Source of the DNA: Rhodobacterales bacterium
Lineage (GTDB): Bacteria > Pseudomonadota > Alphaproteobacteria > Rhodobacterales > Rhodobacteraceae
DNA length: 35,700 bases
Reading direction: 5' to 3'
NCBI GenBank assembly: GCA_021155205.1
Contig: JAJNPS010000022.1
Location: 1 to 35,700, forward strand
The notes under the pieces were generated by a model. It searched no databases, was not told the DNA's origin, and saw nothing but the letters and a program-made list of their open reading frames with translations. Positions 1-7,732 of this stretch are shown piece by piece; positions within the stretch are counted from its first letter, which is position 1, and each line of letters begins with the position of its first letter. The position numbers and the translations under genes were made by a program.

Positions 1-42
1 GGGGTTGACCCCGCCACGCCGCACATCGGCGGGGTCAACCCC
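1..42. terminator. 15-bp perfect inverted repeat after the methyltransferase gene
   Basis: Bases 1-15 (GGGGTTGACCCCGCC) and 28-42 are perfect reverse complements separated by 12 nt. The hairpin starts 4 nt past the stop codon of the minus-strand methyltransferase, the place for a terminator or mRNA 3'-end structure. No T-tract is visible because the window ends here, and the repeat may extend beyond the edge. It could also be a dispersed palindromic repeat. Confidence 0.5.
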
Positions 43-45
43 GCC

Positions 46-1671
46 CTACAGGTCCATCGCCTTTTGCCGACCCGAGTCCTCTTCCTTCGCCGCGCGTCTG
101 AAGCTGTCTTGGCGAAGCGCGGGCAGGCGTACGGCGCGGTCGCGCAGGGCCATCGCCTGTTCGATGGTGACGATCTGGATGCGGGGGACTGCCCCGGCGA
201 GGCCGGGAACCTCGTACTGGCCCGCCCCGGCGGCTTCGGTGATCATCGGGCGCGTCGGTTCGGTCAGGGTCAAGAACACCCCGATCTGCGCACCTTCACG
301 GGCGATGACATGGCCAAGGTCGCGGATCATCGAGACCCCGATGTTTTCGCCAGCCTTGACGCTGACAATCGCTCGCCCTTCATGCTTGGCCCCGAAATAG
401 AGGTTGCCGTCGATGCCCTTGTCGGCCCCCTTCTTGGACAGGTTGCCGGGCTGGGCGTTGATCAGGGACAGCGCCCATTTTTCGAACTCGAAATAGTAAT
501 TCTTGTCGTCCCGCCCGCGCGCCGCCATGTTGCGCGCGCCCTCAAGGTCCTGCGGCACGCCGTGGGTGGTGAACTGCACCCCTTCAAACGCATCGCGCAA
601 GCGCTTTTCAATCAGGCCCACCGCCAGATGCGTCACATCAATGCCAATCCAACTCCGTCCCAGTTTCTGCGCCGCATGCACCGTGGTGCCACAGCCACAA
701 AACGGGTCCAGCACCACATCGCCGGGGTTGCTGGAGGCATTGAGGATACGTTCCAACAGCGCCACAGGTTTTTGGGTGGGGTAGCCGAGCTTCTCCTTGG
801 CACGATTATTTAGTTGAATATCAGTCCACATATCTTGCGCAGGAATACCCTTTCCCGCGTCCAGATAGCGTTTCATCTGCGGAACGGCACCCGGCGAAGT
901 TTGAACTATCAAACCTTCATTTATCATGCGTTCCATACGTTCTTTGCTGTAACGCCAATAACGCGATACACCCATTACCTCGTAATATGGGTTGCCGTTG
1001 GCCGCCCCACCCGGTCCTTGTATATTGTCGAGGCGATATCGTCTGCCATCAGGCTCCACCCGTCGATAATCGCGATCAATGTATTCTTGCGAATACTCGG
1101 TATAGACTGGATTCCATGTGCGCTGGTCGGTCTTGGAGTAGAATAAGACTATGTCGGTAATCCGGCCAAAATGTTTTGCGCCCTGCGCACCGTCGTTATG
1201 CGCAGAGGATCGCTTCCAAGCGATTTCATTCACAAATCGTTGCGCCCCGAACACCGCATCCAGCAATATCTTCAGATAATGGCTCGCCGTCGGGTCGCAG
1301 TGCAGATACAGGCTGCCCGTCGGCTTCAACACCCGGTGCAACTCCAGCAACCGCACCGCCATCATGGCGAGATAGGCCATCATGTCGTTGTCGCCAAGGA
1401 AACTCCGCATCGCCCGCAGCATCGTCGCGGCAGCCGCGTTCCCGCTGCGCACCACATCGCCGAACGCCTCCTCCGCGCTGTCATTCCAATGCCAGGTGTC
1501 ATCAAACGCCTCGATCTGCGCGGCGCTTTCGCTGCCCGACGCACCCTAGAACAGCACGTTGTAGCTGGCGTTGGAATTGAACGGCGGGTCGAGGTAGATC
1601 AGGTCAACGCTTTCGTCGCGGATGCTGTCACGCAGCACTGTGAGGTTGTCGCCGTAGTAAAGGTGGTTCAT
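46..1671 (-). pseudogene. DNA methyltransferase / Mrr-like nuclease fusion, interrupted by an in-frame amber codon
   Basis: Read through, the gene gives about 541 residues: a beta-class N4/N6 DNA methyltransferase (motif IV DPPF near residue 33, then a later motif I VLDPFCGCGTT, the order typical of beta-class enzymes) followed by a C-terminal PD-(D/E)XK-like Mrr domain (GADKGIDG then AIVSVKAG). The start ATG at 1671 follows GGGGCAAGG. Codon 42, at 1548-1546, is TAG just after the conserved NSNASYNVLF segment. The reading frame is unchanged on both sides and similarity to the family resumes at once (GASGSESAAQIEAFDDTWHWN), so a single substitution such as CAG to TAG explains it. Only a 41-aa peptide would be made without suppression or re-initiation. 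An assembly or sequencing error is the main alternative. The family usually acts as a stand-alone modification enzyme; no partner restriction gene is visible in the window. Confidence 0.8.
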
Positions 1672-1835
1672 CCTTGCCCCCTGTGGTCGGGCCTTGCCCC
1701 GCCCGCCGCCACCCTCGGCCCCGGCGGTTAAGGACAGGTTAGCTTTGTCCCCCCGCGCCCGCAACGTGTATCGCCGGGCAGGACACAAGATGTAGTAGGA
1801 CCCTGACACCCGGATACCGGGTACTTCTGCCCGAT

Positions 1836-1859
1836 GTCATCCCCGCCCGCGGGGATGAC
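1836..1859. repeat. Palindromic repeat, 11-bp arms
   Basis: GTCATCCCCGC and GCGGGGATGAC are perfect reverse complements with only CC between them. The ATGTCATCCCCGC type is a common dispersed palindrome in proteobacterial intergenic DNA, so a repeat element is likelier than a gene-specific operator. Confidence 0.6.
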
Positions 1860-1883
1860 GGTCGCTCAATCCGCCCCGCCGTC

Positions 1884-1910
1884 CCGACAGATGTCCGACA
1901 GATGTCCGAC
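1884..1910. repeat. 11-bp tandem repeat (2.5 copies)
   Basis: The unit CCGACAGATGT occurs at 1884-1894 and 1895-1905 and is followed by a partial CCGAC. It lies about 105 bp upstream of mtnP. It could be a slippage product or a pair of protein-binding half-sites; nothing in the sequence separates these. Confidence 0.6.
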
Positions 1911-2014
1911 GCGCGCCACACACCCCGCATAGGCCTCGGCATACCCCCATCCGGCCCCTTCCCCTTCGCCGCGCCGCCCCCTAGTCTTGTCCCGAACCAC
2001 CAAAGGGGCGCGCG

Positions 2015-2881
2015 TTGGAAACCATGATCGGCATCATCGGCGGATCCGGCATCTATCAGATCGACGGACTGGAAGGGGCGTCCTGGGTCAGGGTGAAATC
2101 GCCCTGGGGGCGGCCCTCGGATGACATCCTGGTGGGACGCCTGAACGGGGTGCCGATGGCCTTTCTGCCGCGTCACGGGCGGGGGCATGTCCACTCGCCC
2201 ACCACCATTCCCTACCGCGCCAATATCGACGCGCTGAAACGTCTGGGCTGCACCGATGTCGTCGCGGTGTCCGCCGTGGGCAGCTTGCGCGATGACTATG
2301 CGCCGGGTGACTTTGTCATTGTGGATCAATATATTGACCGCACCTTTGCGCGGGAAAAGTCGTTCTTTGGCACCGGCTGCGTGGCGCATGTTTCCGTCGC
2401 GCACCCGACCTGTCCGCGCCTCGGCGAGGCCGCCGCCACCGCCGCCGGACGCGCCGGCGTCAAGGTTCACCGGGGCGCCACCTATGTCGCGATGGAGGGG
2501 CCGCAGTTCTCCTCGCTGGCGGAATCGCGCCTCTATCGCGGCTGGGGGGCCGACGTGATCGGCATGACCGGCATGCCCGAGGTGAAACTCGCGCGCGAGG
2601 CGGAACTTTGCTATGCCTCGGTGGCGATGGTCACGGATTACGACTGCTGGCATCCCGATCACGGGTCGGTCGATGTGGCCGCCGTCATCGCCACGCTGAC
2701 CGCCAATGCCGGAAACGGCCGCGCGCTGGCAGTGGAACTTCCTGATATTCTTGGTGCAGTCCGCGAACCCTGCCCGCATGGTTGCGACCGGGCGCTGGAT
2801 TTTGCATTGATGACCGCGCCGGAAAAGCGCGACCCGGATCTGCTGGCCAGGCTGGACGCGGTGGCGGGGCGCGTCTTGTGA
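2015..2881 (+). CDS. mtnP: S-methyl-5'-thioadenosine phosphorylase
   Basis: Cytosolic enzyme that splits methylthioadenosine with phosphate into adenine and 5-methylthioribose-1-phosphate, feeding methionine and purine salvage. Family motifs of the PNP/MTAP class are clear: IGIIGGSGIY (residues 5-14), RHGRGH (53-58) with following substrate loop, SAVGSL (86-91), MEGPQFSS (160-167), MTGMPEVKLAREA (184-196) and DYDCW (208-212). Length (288 aa) is normal. TTG at 2015 is preferred because AAGGGG lies 7 nt upstream; the ATG at 2024 would be 16 nt from that site and is the alternative start. The stop overlaps the next gene's GTG (GTGA), implying translational coupling. apt, two genes on, recycles the adenine that this enzyme releases. 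Confidence 0.93.
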   Translation: METMIGIIGGSGIYQIDGLEGASWVRVKSPWGRPSDDILVGRLNGVPMAFLPRHGRGHVHSPTTIPYRANIDALKRLGCTDVVAVSAVGSLRDDYAPGDFVIVDQYIDRTFAREKSFFGTGCVAHVSVAHPTCPRLGEAAATAAGRAGVKVHRGATYVAMEGPQFSSLAESRLYRGWGADVIGMTGMPEVKLAREAELCYASVAMVTDYDCWHPDHGSVDVAAVIATLTANAGNGRALAVELPDILGAVREPCPHGCDRALDFALMTAPEKRDPDLLARLDAVAGRVL

Positions 2882-3546
2882 AAGCCGTTCTTGTGGCCCT
2901 TCTGGCCTGCCTTGCCGGAGCGGCATTTGCCGACAGCCAGCTGGTGATCGACCGCATCCTGTCGGATGACGACTTTTACCGGGCGGTGTCCTGCGGTGCC
3001 CCTCCGGGCGGGGCGTGCCGCCTTGACACCGTGCGCTGGCCGCAGGGCCTGTCGCGCGATCTGACCATTTCGGTGGCAGACACCGCCAAGGGCTTCGCGC
3101 GGCGCCATGGCCGGGCGGGAGAGAAGGCGCTGGCCGCCGCGATCGGCGAAATCAACCGCACCGGCGCCGCCCTGCACCTGCGCCGGGTCGCGGATGGCGC
3201 GCCCGCCCCGGTCCAGGTCTGGTTCACCGACATTGCCGAGGGCGATCCGATCGTGCTGCCCAATGTCTCGATCCCGCAGGGCGACCGGATGGAAGGCGCG
3301 CGGGTGTATATCTGGTGGACCGACGCCAACCAGATCGACCGCGCCGTGATCATCCTGTCACGTGACCTGCTGCCCGAGGAAATCAGATCGGTGATGCTGG
3401 AAGAACTGACCCAATCGCTGGGATTCCTGACCGATCTCGAAGGCAATGCCTATACCGACACGTCGATCTTTTCCGAGTTTTCCAATGCCGTGACCGGGCT
3501 TGAGGGCCAGGACCGCATGGCGTTGCGCCGCCATTATCCCCGCTGA
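2878..3546 (+). CDS. Secreted DUF2927-family protein
   Basis: A 222-aa protein with an N-terminal signal peptide (hydrophobic VLVALLACLAGAAFA, likely cleaved before DSQ), hence periplasmic. The C-terminal part matches my memory of the DUF2927 family of Rhodobacterales, including a conserved EELTQSLGF segment that looks like an enzyme helix but lacks the second histidine of classical HExxH zincins. Function is unknown. The GTG start overlaps the mtnP stop by 4 bp, so it is co-translated with mtnP. apt follows 32 bp downstream. The position between two purine-salvage enzymes may reflect shared transcription rather than shared function. Confidence 0.8.
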   Translation: MKAVLVALLACLAGAAFADSQLVIDRILSDDDFYRAVSCGAPPGGACRLDTVRWPQGLSRDLTISVADTAKGFARRHGRAGEKALAAAIGEINRTGAALHLRRVADGAPAPVQVWFTDIAEGDPIVLPNVSIPQGDRMEGARVYIWWTDANQIDRAVIILSRDLLPEEIRSVMLEELTQSLGFLTDLEGNAYTDTSIFSEFSNAVTGLEGQDRMALRRHYPR

Positions 3547-3578
3547 TCACGCCCGACAGACCAAAAGGCCCTGCACGC

Positions 3579-4112
3579 ATGAAAAAGACCGTCAAGGACT
3601 ACATCCGCACCATCGTCGATTTCCCGCATGAGGGGATCCTGTTTCGTGACGTGACCACGCTGTTCGCCGATCCGCGGGGTTTCCGGATGTGCGTGGACCA
3701 GTTGCTTGCCCCCTATGCGGGGCTTCGGATCGACAAGGTCGCGGGGCTGGAGGCGCGGGGGTTCATCCTTGGCGGCGCGGTGGCGCACCAGTTGTCGACC
3801 GGGTTCGTGCCGATCCGCAAAAAGGGGAAGCTGCCCGGCCAGACGATCAGCCAGTCCTACACGCTGGAATATGGCGAGGCTGTGGTCGAGGTGCATGACC
3901 ACGCCATGTCGCCGGGCGAACGTATCCTTTTGGTCGATGACCTTCTGGCAACGGGAGGCACGGCCGAGGCCGGCATCAAGCTGATCGAACGGCTTGGGGC
4001 GCAGGTCGTGGGCTGCGCCTTTGTGGTGGACCTGCCCGACCTTGGCGGGCGCAAGAAGCTGGAGGCGATGGGCATGGAGGTCCACGCCCTGTGTAGTTTT
4101 GAAGGACTGTGA
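3579..4112 (+). CDS. apt: Adenine phosphoribosyltransferase
   Basis: Cytosolic enzyme converting adenine plus PRPP to AMP. The 177-aa length is typical. The PRPP-binding signature ILLVDDLLATGGT is at residues 116-128, with the earlier AGLEARGF (55-62) and YTLEYG (94-99) segments of type I Apt. ATG is preceded by AAAAGG. It lies downstream of mtnP, whose adenine product is its substrate, so mtnP and apt form a functional pair. A strong hairpin at 4214-4242 ends the transcript. Confidence 0.96.
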   Translation: MKKTVKDYIRTIVDFPHEGILFRDVTTLFADPRGFRMCVDQLLAPYAGLRIDKVAGLEARGFILGGAVAHQLSTGFVPIRKKGKLPGQTISQSYTLEYGEAVVEVHDHAMSPGERILLVDDLLATGGTAEAGIKLIERLGAQVVGCAFVVDLPDLGGRKKLEAMGMEVHALCSFEGL

Positions 4113-4213
4113 TCCGCGTTCAGGGTTTCGTAACGGAATCACCCATAGGATGAACACATCCGGCATCCCACCCGGATGTGACGCTGCTTGCACCACGTCA
4201 CTGACACCCCCCT

Positions 4214-4245
4214 CACCCCGTCCGCCATTTGCGGGCGGGGTGTTT
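4214..4245. terminator. Hairpin between convergent apt and FAD dehydrogenase genes
   Basis: CACCCCGTCCGC (4214-4225) pairs with GCGGGCGGGGTG (4231-4242) over 12 bp with one G-U pair and a 5-nt loop, followed on the plus strand by TTT. It lies between convergent stop codons and so probably serves apt. The T-tract is short, so efficiency is uncertain. A smaller CATCCGG/CCGGATG hairpin lies just upstream. Confidence 0.65.
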
Positions 4246-5657
4246 CACATCTGGCGCAGCACCGCGCCGGGATTCATGATCCCCAAAGGGTCAAGGGCAG
4301 CCTTGATCGCGCGCATCGCCGCCAGCTTGGCCGGATCGACATAGCGTTCCAGATCCTTGATTTTCAGCCGTCCGATGCCGTGTTCGGCACTGACCGACCC
4401 GCCCAAAGCATGCACCATATCGTGCACCGCTTCCTTCACCGCCTCGCGCTGATGATCGTGGTCGGCACGGGTTTTGCCGCGAACCGGAAAGACATTGTAA
4501 TGCAGGTTGCCGTCACCCAGATGGCCAAAACAGTTGATGCGAAAGTCGCCGATGCGGGCGATGACGGCGGGAGCAGTCGCCACGAATCCAGGGATTTCCC
4601 CCAGCGGCAACGAGACGTCATGGCTCGACACCGCGCCGATCTTGCGGTTGGCCGCCGGGATATCCTCGCGCAATTGCCACAACTGGGCACGCTGGGTCCT
4701 GGAACTGGCCAGAAGGCCGTCGCTGATCAGGCCCCGTGCCTCGCCCGTCGCATAAAGTCCGGCCATTGCAGCCGCGGCGTCCATGTCGGGCGGCAGATCG
4801 ATCTCGATCAGAACCGACCAGTCCGGGGGCGTGTCGAAAGGCAGCTTTCGGTCCGGCATCGCCTCGGCCAGGAAATCGAACCCCATCCGGTGAATCAGCT
4901 CGAACGCCGAGATCATGCCGGGCAGGCGACCCTGGGCAAGCTCCAAAAGGTCCAGCGCCGCTTTTGGATTGGGCACGGTCAGCAACGCGGTCTCCACCGC
5001 GCCTTCGGCTGGATAAAGCCGCAGCGAGGCGGCGGTGATCACACCCAGCGTCCCCTCGGCCCCGATCAGCAGGTGGCGCAGGTCGTATCCCATGTTGTTC
5101 TTGCGCAGCCGCGTCAGGCCATCCATCACCGACCCGTCGGGCAGGACCGCCATCACCCCCAGGCACAGATCGCGCGCATTGCCATAGCGCAACACGTTGA
5201 TCCCGCCCGCATTGGTGGCCAAAAGGCCCCCGATCCGCGCCGATCCCTCGGACGCAAGCCACAAGGGAAACCGCCGCCCGACATCCGCCGCCGCCTTGTG
5301 GACGTCCGCCAGGATCATGCCTGCATCCACGGTCATCACATTCTCGGACGCATGAAGATCGCGCAGCGCATCCATCCGTTCCAGCGACAGGATGACGGGT
5401 GCAGGTTCCCCGGGCATGACCTGCCCGCCGACCAGCCCCGTGCCCCCGCCCCAGGGCACGATGCCGACCTGGCCCAGAGCGCATTGGCGTACCACGGCGC
5501 TGACCTCGGACGTCGACCTCGGCCGCACCAGCAGGCCGCGCCCCTGCCAGCGCCCGCGCGGTTCGACCAGATAGCGCGCATCGGGCTTCCCGACGCTGTC
5601 CGGCGGCAGGACCGAAGCCAGTCGGGCGGCAAAAGCAGCATCAGCAGGGTTCAGCAT
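4245..5657 (-). CDS. GlcD-type FAD-linked 2-hydroxyacid dehydrogenase
   Basis: 470-aa flavoprotein of the D-lactate / D-2-hydroxyglutarate dehydrogenase family. The N-terminal FAD_binding_4 domain shows the PP-loop PWGGGTGLVGG (68-78), IGGLLATNAGGINVLRYGN (142-160) and KNNMGYDLRHLLIGAEGTLG (186-205). The C-terminal domain has the metal-site HLGDGNLHYN and EHGIG (425-429). It oxidises a D-2-hydroxy acid to the 2-oxo acid; the exact substrate (lactate, 2-hydroxyglutarate, glycolate) cannot be told from sequence. It is a single-subunit form, since no glcE or glcF lies beside it. An exported metallo-hydrolase lies 52 bp upstream on the same strand, so co-transcription is possible. Confidence 0.88.
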   Translation of the reverse strand: MLNPADAAFAARLASVLPPDSVGKPDARYLVEPRGRWQGRGLLVRPRSTSEVSAVVRQCALGQVGIVPWGGGTGLVGGQVMPGEPAPVILSLERMDALRDLHASENVMTVDAGMILADVHKAAADVGRRFPLWLASEGSARIGGLLATNAGGINVLRYGNARDLCLGVMAVLPDGSVMDGLTRLRKNNMGYDLRHLLIGAEGTLGVITAASLRLYPAEGAVETALLTVPNPKAALDLLELAQGRLPGMISAFELIHRMGFDFLAEAMPDRKLPFDTPPDWSVLIEIDLPPDMDAAAAMAGLYATGEARGLISDGLLASSRTQRAQLWQLREDIPAANRKIGAVSSHDVSLPLGEIPGFVATAPAVIARIGDFRINCFGHLGDGNLHYNVFPVRGKTRADHDHQREAVKEAVHDMVHALGGSVSAEHGIGRLKIKDLERYVDPAKLAAMRAIKAALDPLGIMNPGAVLRQM

Positions 5658-5709
5658 GTGCGACCTGTCCAGTTCGGCCCCCGGTCATAGCCTGCACCAT
5701 GCGCGGGCG

Positions 5710-6528
5710 CTACTGCAACCAGGCAGGCGTCAGAACCAGGATCGTGGGATTGGCTGGCAATTTGTCGCGCGAAATCTCCAGTTCCGGGGTGTCCAGCCGC
5801 ACGATGTCGAAGTTCGGTGCCATCTGGGTCAGGAAAGCCTCCAGCGAGGCGTCCGAGAACCAGTGCATCGGGATGACGATCGAGGATCGGAGCCGCGACA
5901 CCACTTCGCCCATCGAGGTGGTGGACATCGTATAGCCGCCATCCACCGGCACCATCACCACATCCAGTCGACCGATCGCGGCATATTGGGCGGCATCGGG
6001 GATCTGGTGCAGATGGCCCAGATGCCCGATGCACAGACCCGCCACCTCGAAGATGAAGATCGAGTTGCCGTCTGCGACAGCCCCTTCGCCAAACGGGCCG
6101 CGCGTGTCGGTGGTGACGTTGCGCACCAGCATCTCGCCCAGGTCCAGCGCATGCTGCGCCGGGATGCGGTCCGTGGGCCAGCCCTGCAGGACATTCGGAA
6201 TGCGCGGGTCCGGTCGGGCGGTCCAGTGCGTGTCATGGGCGTTGTTCATCGTGACCACGTCCGGCACCACATCGACGGTGCCAAGATAGCCGGTATAGTC
6301 GGTTGCCGCGACCAGCCCGCCGGCGGTTTCCAACAGGAACGTCGCATGATCGGCGTAACGCAAGCGCACGGTTTCTGCCGCGACGGGCGCACCGAACGCG
6401 ACCCGCATGACCTGGGCGGCATTTTCGGCCAACGCGATGCAGTGGCTGGGGGTGCGCTCCTGGGCGATGGCGGGCGCGGCCAGCGCCGCGCAAATGATTG
6501 CGGGTCCGATCCTTCCTGCCCGTTGCAT
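5710..6528 (-). CDS. Exported MBL-fold metallo-hydrolase (UlaG-like)
   Basis: 272 aa with a signal peptide (IGPAIICAALAAPAIA, cleavage before QE). The body resembles UlaG/L-ascorbate-6-phosphate-lactonase-like metallo-beta-lactamase folds: YADHATFLLET takes the place of the first strand-histidine motif, NAHDTHW supplies a His-x-Asp-x-His metal set, and LGHLHQ, MVPVDGGY and MHWFSD fill the later metal and core positions. The start ATG is preceded by GGAGGGG at good spacing. Substrate is unknown. Periplasmic localisation is inferred from the signal peptide and is unusual for true UlaG, so the UlaG label refers to fold only. Confidence 0.75.
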   Translation of the reverse strand: MQRAGRIGPAIICAALAAPAIAQERTPSHCIALAENAAQVMRVAFGAPVAAETVRLRYADHATFLLETAGGLVAATDYTGYLGTVDVVPDVVTMNNAHDTHWTARPDPRIPNVLQGWPTDRIPAQHALDLGEMLVRNVTTDTRGPFGEGAVADGNSIFIFEVAGLCIGHLGHLHQIPDAAQYAAIGRLDVVMVPVDGGYTMSTTSMGEVVSRLRSSIVIPMHWFSDASLEAFLTQMAPNFDIVRLDTPELEISRDKLPANPTILVLTPAWLQ

Positions 6529-6611
6529 TGCCGCCCCTCCAACCCTGTCGCGTCATCGGGATGGTAGCATGACTTTGAAGACCGCAAGTGGCGCGGTTGA
6601 TCACGGATGCG

Positions 6612-7145
6612 TCAAGACTTTGCGGCCAGGTCGGCCAGCGCAGCAACGGTGCGCAAGTTCCGTCCGGTAATGTCGAGCGGCAGGGCCGCGACGCGCTGCG
6701 CCAGTTTCGACCGCCCCGCCCCGTGCGGCAGATAAAGCCACAAAAGCTTGCCGCGAAAGGCATAGTCCTCGCCTGGCGCGGCCACCGATTTCAGGAACGC
6801 CGCGGTTGCCTCGGGTAAAGGCCGATCAGCGAAACAAACCTGCAAGGTCGTCGGCGCCGCCTTGGCTTGCGGAAAGGGATGCCCGTCCCGCGCGCGCTCC
6901 ACCTCGTCCACCGACAGGATCAGCACCGGCGGGCGAAAGCCGAACCCTGCATGGATGGTATCGGCGATCAGCGGACCCAGTTCATGCCGCAGGCGGTCAG
7001 ACCGGAACACCAGATTGCCGCTTTGCACATGGCTCTTCACCCCCGCAAGTCCCGCCGCAGCCAGCGCGCCGCGCAATTCCGCCATCGGCAGGATGTTGTG
7101 CCCACCCACATTGACCGCCCGCAGCAACCCGATCCAGACCGTCAT
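6612..7145 (-). CDS. DUF1697-family protein
   Basis: 177 aa matching the DUF1697 pattern: start WIGLLRAVNVGGHNILPMAEL, then HVQSGNLVFRS, and a C-terminal GRNLRTVAALADLA. Function is unknown. The ATG at 7145 overlaps the acetyltransferase stop by 4 bp (ATGA), which sets the start and implies coupling. It is the last gene of the minus-strand run that begins with ctaC. Confidence 0.85.
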   Translation of the reverse strand: MTVWIGLLRAVNVGGHNILPMAELRGALAAAGLAGVKSHVQSGNLVFRSDRLRHELGPLIADTIHAGFGFRPPVLILSVDEVERARDGHPFPQAKAAPTTLQVCFADRPLPEATAAFLKSVAAPGEDYAFRGKLLWLYLPHGAGRSKLAQRVAALPLDITGRNLRTVAALADLAAKS

Positions 7146-7732
7146 GCCTGCCCCACATCGGTTCGCCCGCGCCGGTCGGGCCGCAGGCAGGCATACAGCA
7201 CGTGATTGCGCCACCGGCCGTTGATCTGCAGATAGCTTTGGGCAACACCCTCATACTTGAAGCCTGCCTTTTCCAAAAGTCCCCGCGACGGCTGGTTTTC
7301 CGGCAGGCAGGCCGCCTCGATCCGGCTGAGGTCAAGGCCGTGGAACGCATGGTGGACCAGGCCCATGATCGCCTCGCGCATGTATCCCTGCCGCGCAAAG
7401 GGCGCACCGATCCAGTAGCCCAGGGTGCCCGCCTGCGCCGGACCGCGGCGGATATTGTCCAGCGTCAGCGCGCCGACCAGCTTGTGATCCGACCGTCGTT
7501 CCATCACCAATGGCAAGGCGGTGCCCTGTGCCTCGGCGCGCTGCGCCCAGTAGACGCGGTTGGTGAACGACCTGCGGCTGAGGTGATCGCGCGACCAGAC
7601 CGGCTCCCAGGGCGTGAGAAAGGTGGCGCTGTCCTCGCGCAGGGCCGCCCACTGGCCCCAGTCGGCATGCACGGGCAGTCGCAGGATCAGCCGGTCGGTT
7701 TCAACCCGAACGCGGCGACGAAACCCCAGCAT
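7142..7732 (-). CDS. GNAT acetyltransferase, RimJ/RimL type
   Basis: 196 aa GNAT-fold protein. It begins with ETDRLILRLP, shows the LGYWIGAPFARQGYMREA acetyl-CoA-binding segment (motif A, roughly 105-125) and the typical ACLPENQPSRGLLEKAGF segment, as in RimJ-like N-terminal acetyltransferases. The target could be a ribosomal protein or a small molecule. It shares one base with the M16 peptidase stop region upstream and 4 bp with the DUF1697 start downstream, so the three genes are tightly coupled. Confidence 0.88.
   Translation of the reverse strand: MLGFRRRVRVETDRLILRLPVHADWGQWAALREDSATFLTPWEPVWSRDHLSRRSFTNRVYWAQRAEAQGTALPLVMERRSDHKLVGALTLDNIRRGPAQAGTLGYWIGAPFARQGYMREAIMGLVHHAFHGLDLSRIEAACLPENQPSRGLLEKAGFKYEGVAQSYLQINGRWRNHVLYACLRPDRRGRTDVGQA

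Larger units (their letters stand above)
1672..2014. other. Intergenic region between divergent methyltransferase and mtnP
   Basis: This 343-bp stretch has no convincing gene. It holds three simple structures: a short dyad ACCCGG-ATA-CCGGGT (1808-1822), a perfect 11-bp inverted repeat (1836-1859) and a short tandem repeat (1884-1910). Promoters for both divergent genes must lie here, but I see no clear -35/-10 pair. Confidence 0.6.

Noticed and set aside
1884..1910. CRISPR-like repeat
   Set aside because: The 11-bp units are directly adjacent, without spacers, and no cas gene is in the window.
4188..5690. 500-aa open frame on the plus strand opposite the FAD dehydrogenase
   Set aside because: Shadow of a gene with clear FAD-binding motifs; composition rich in Arg, Gln and His, and it runs through the terminator.
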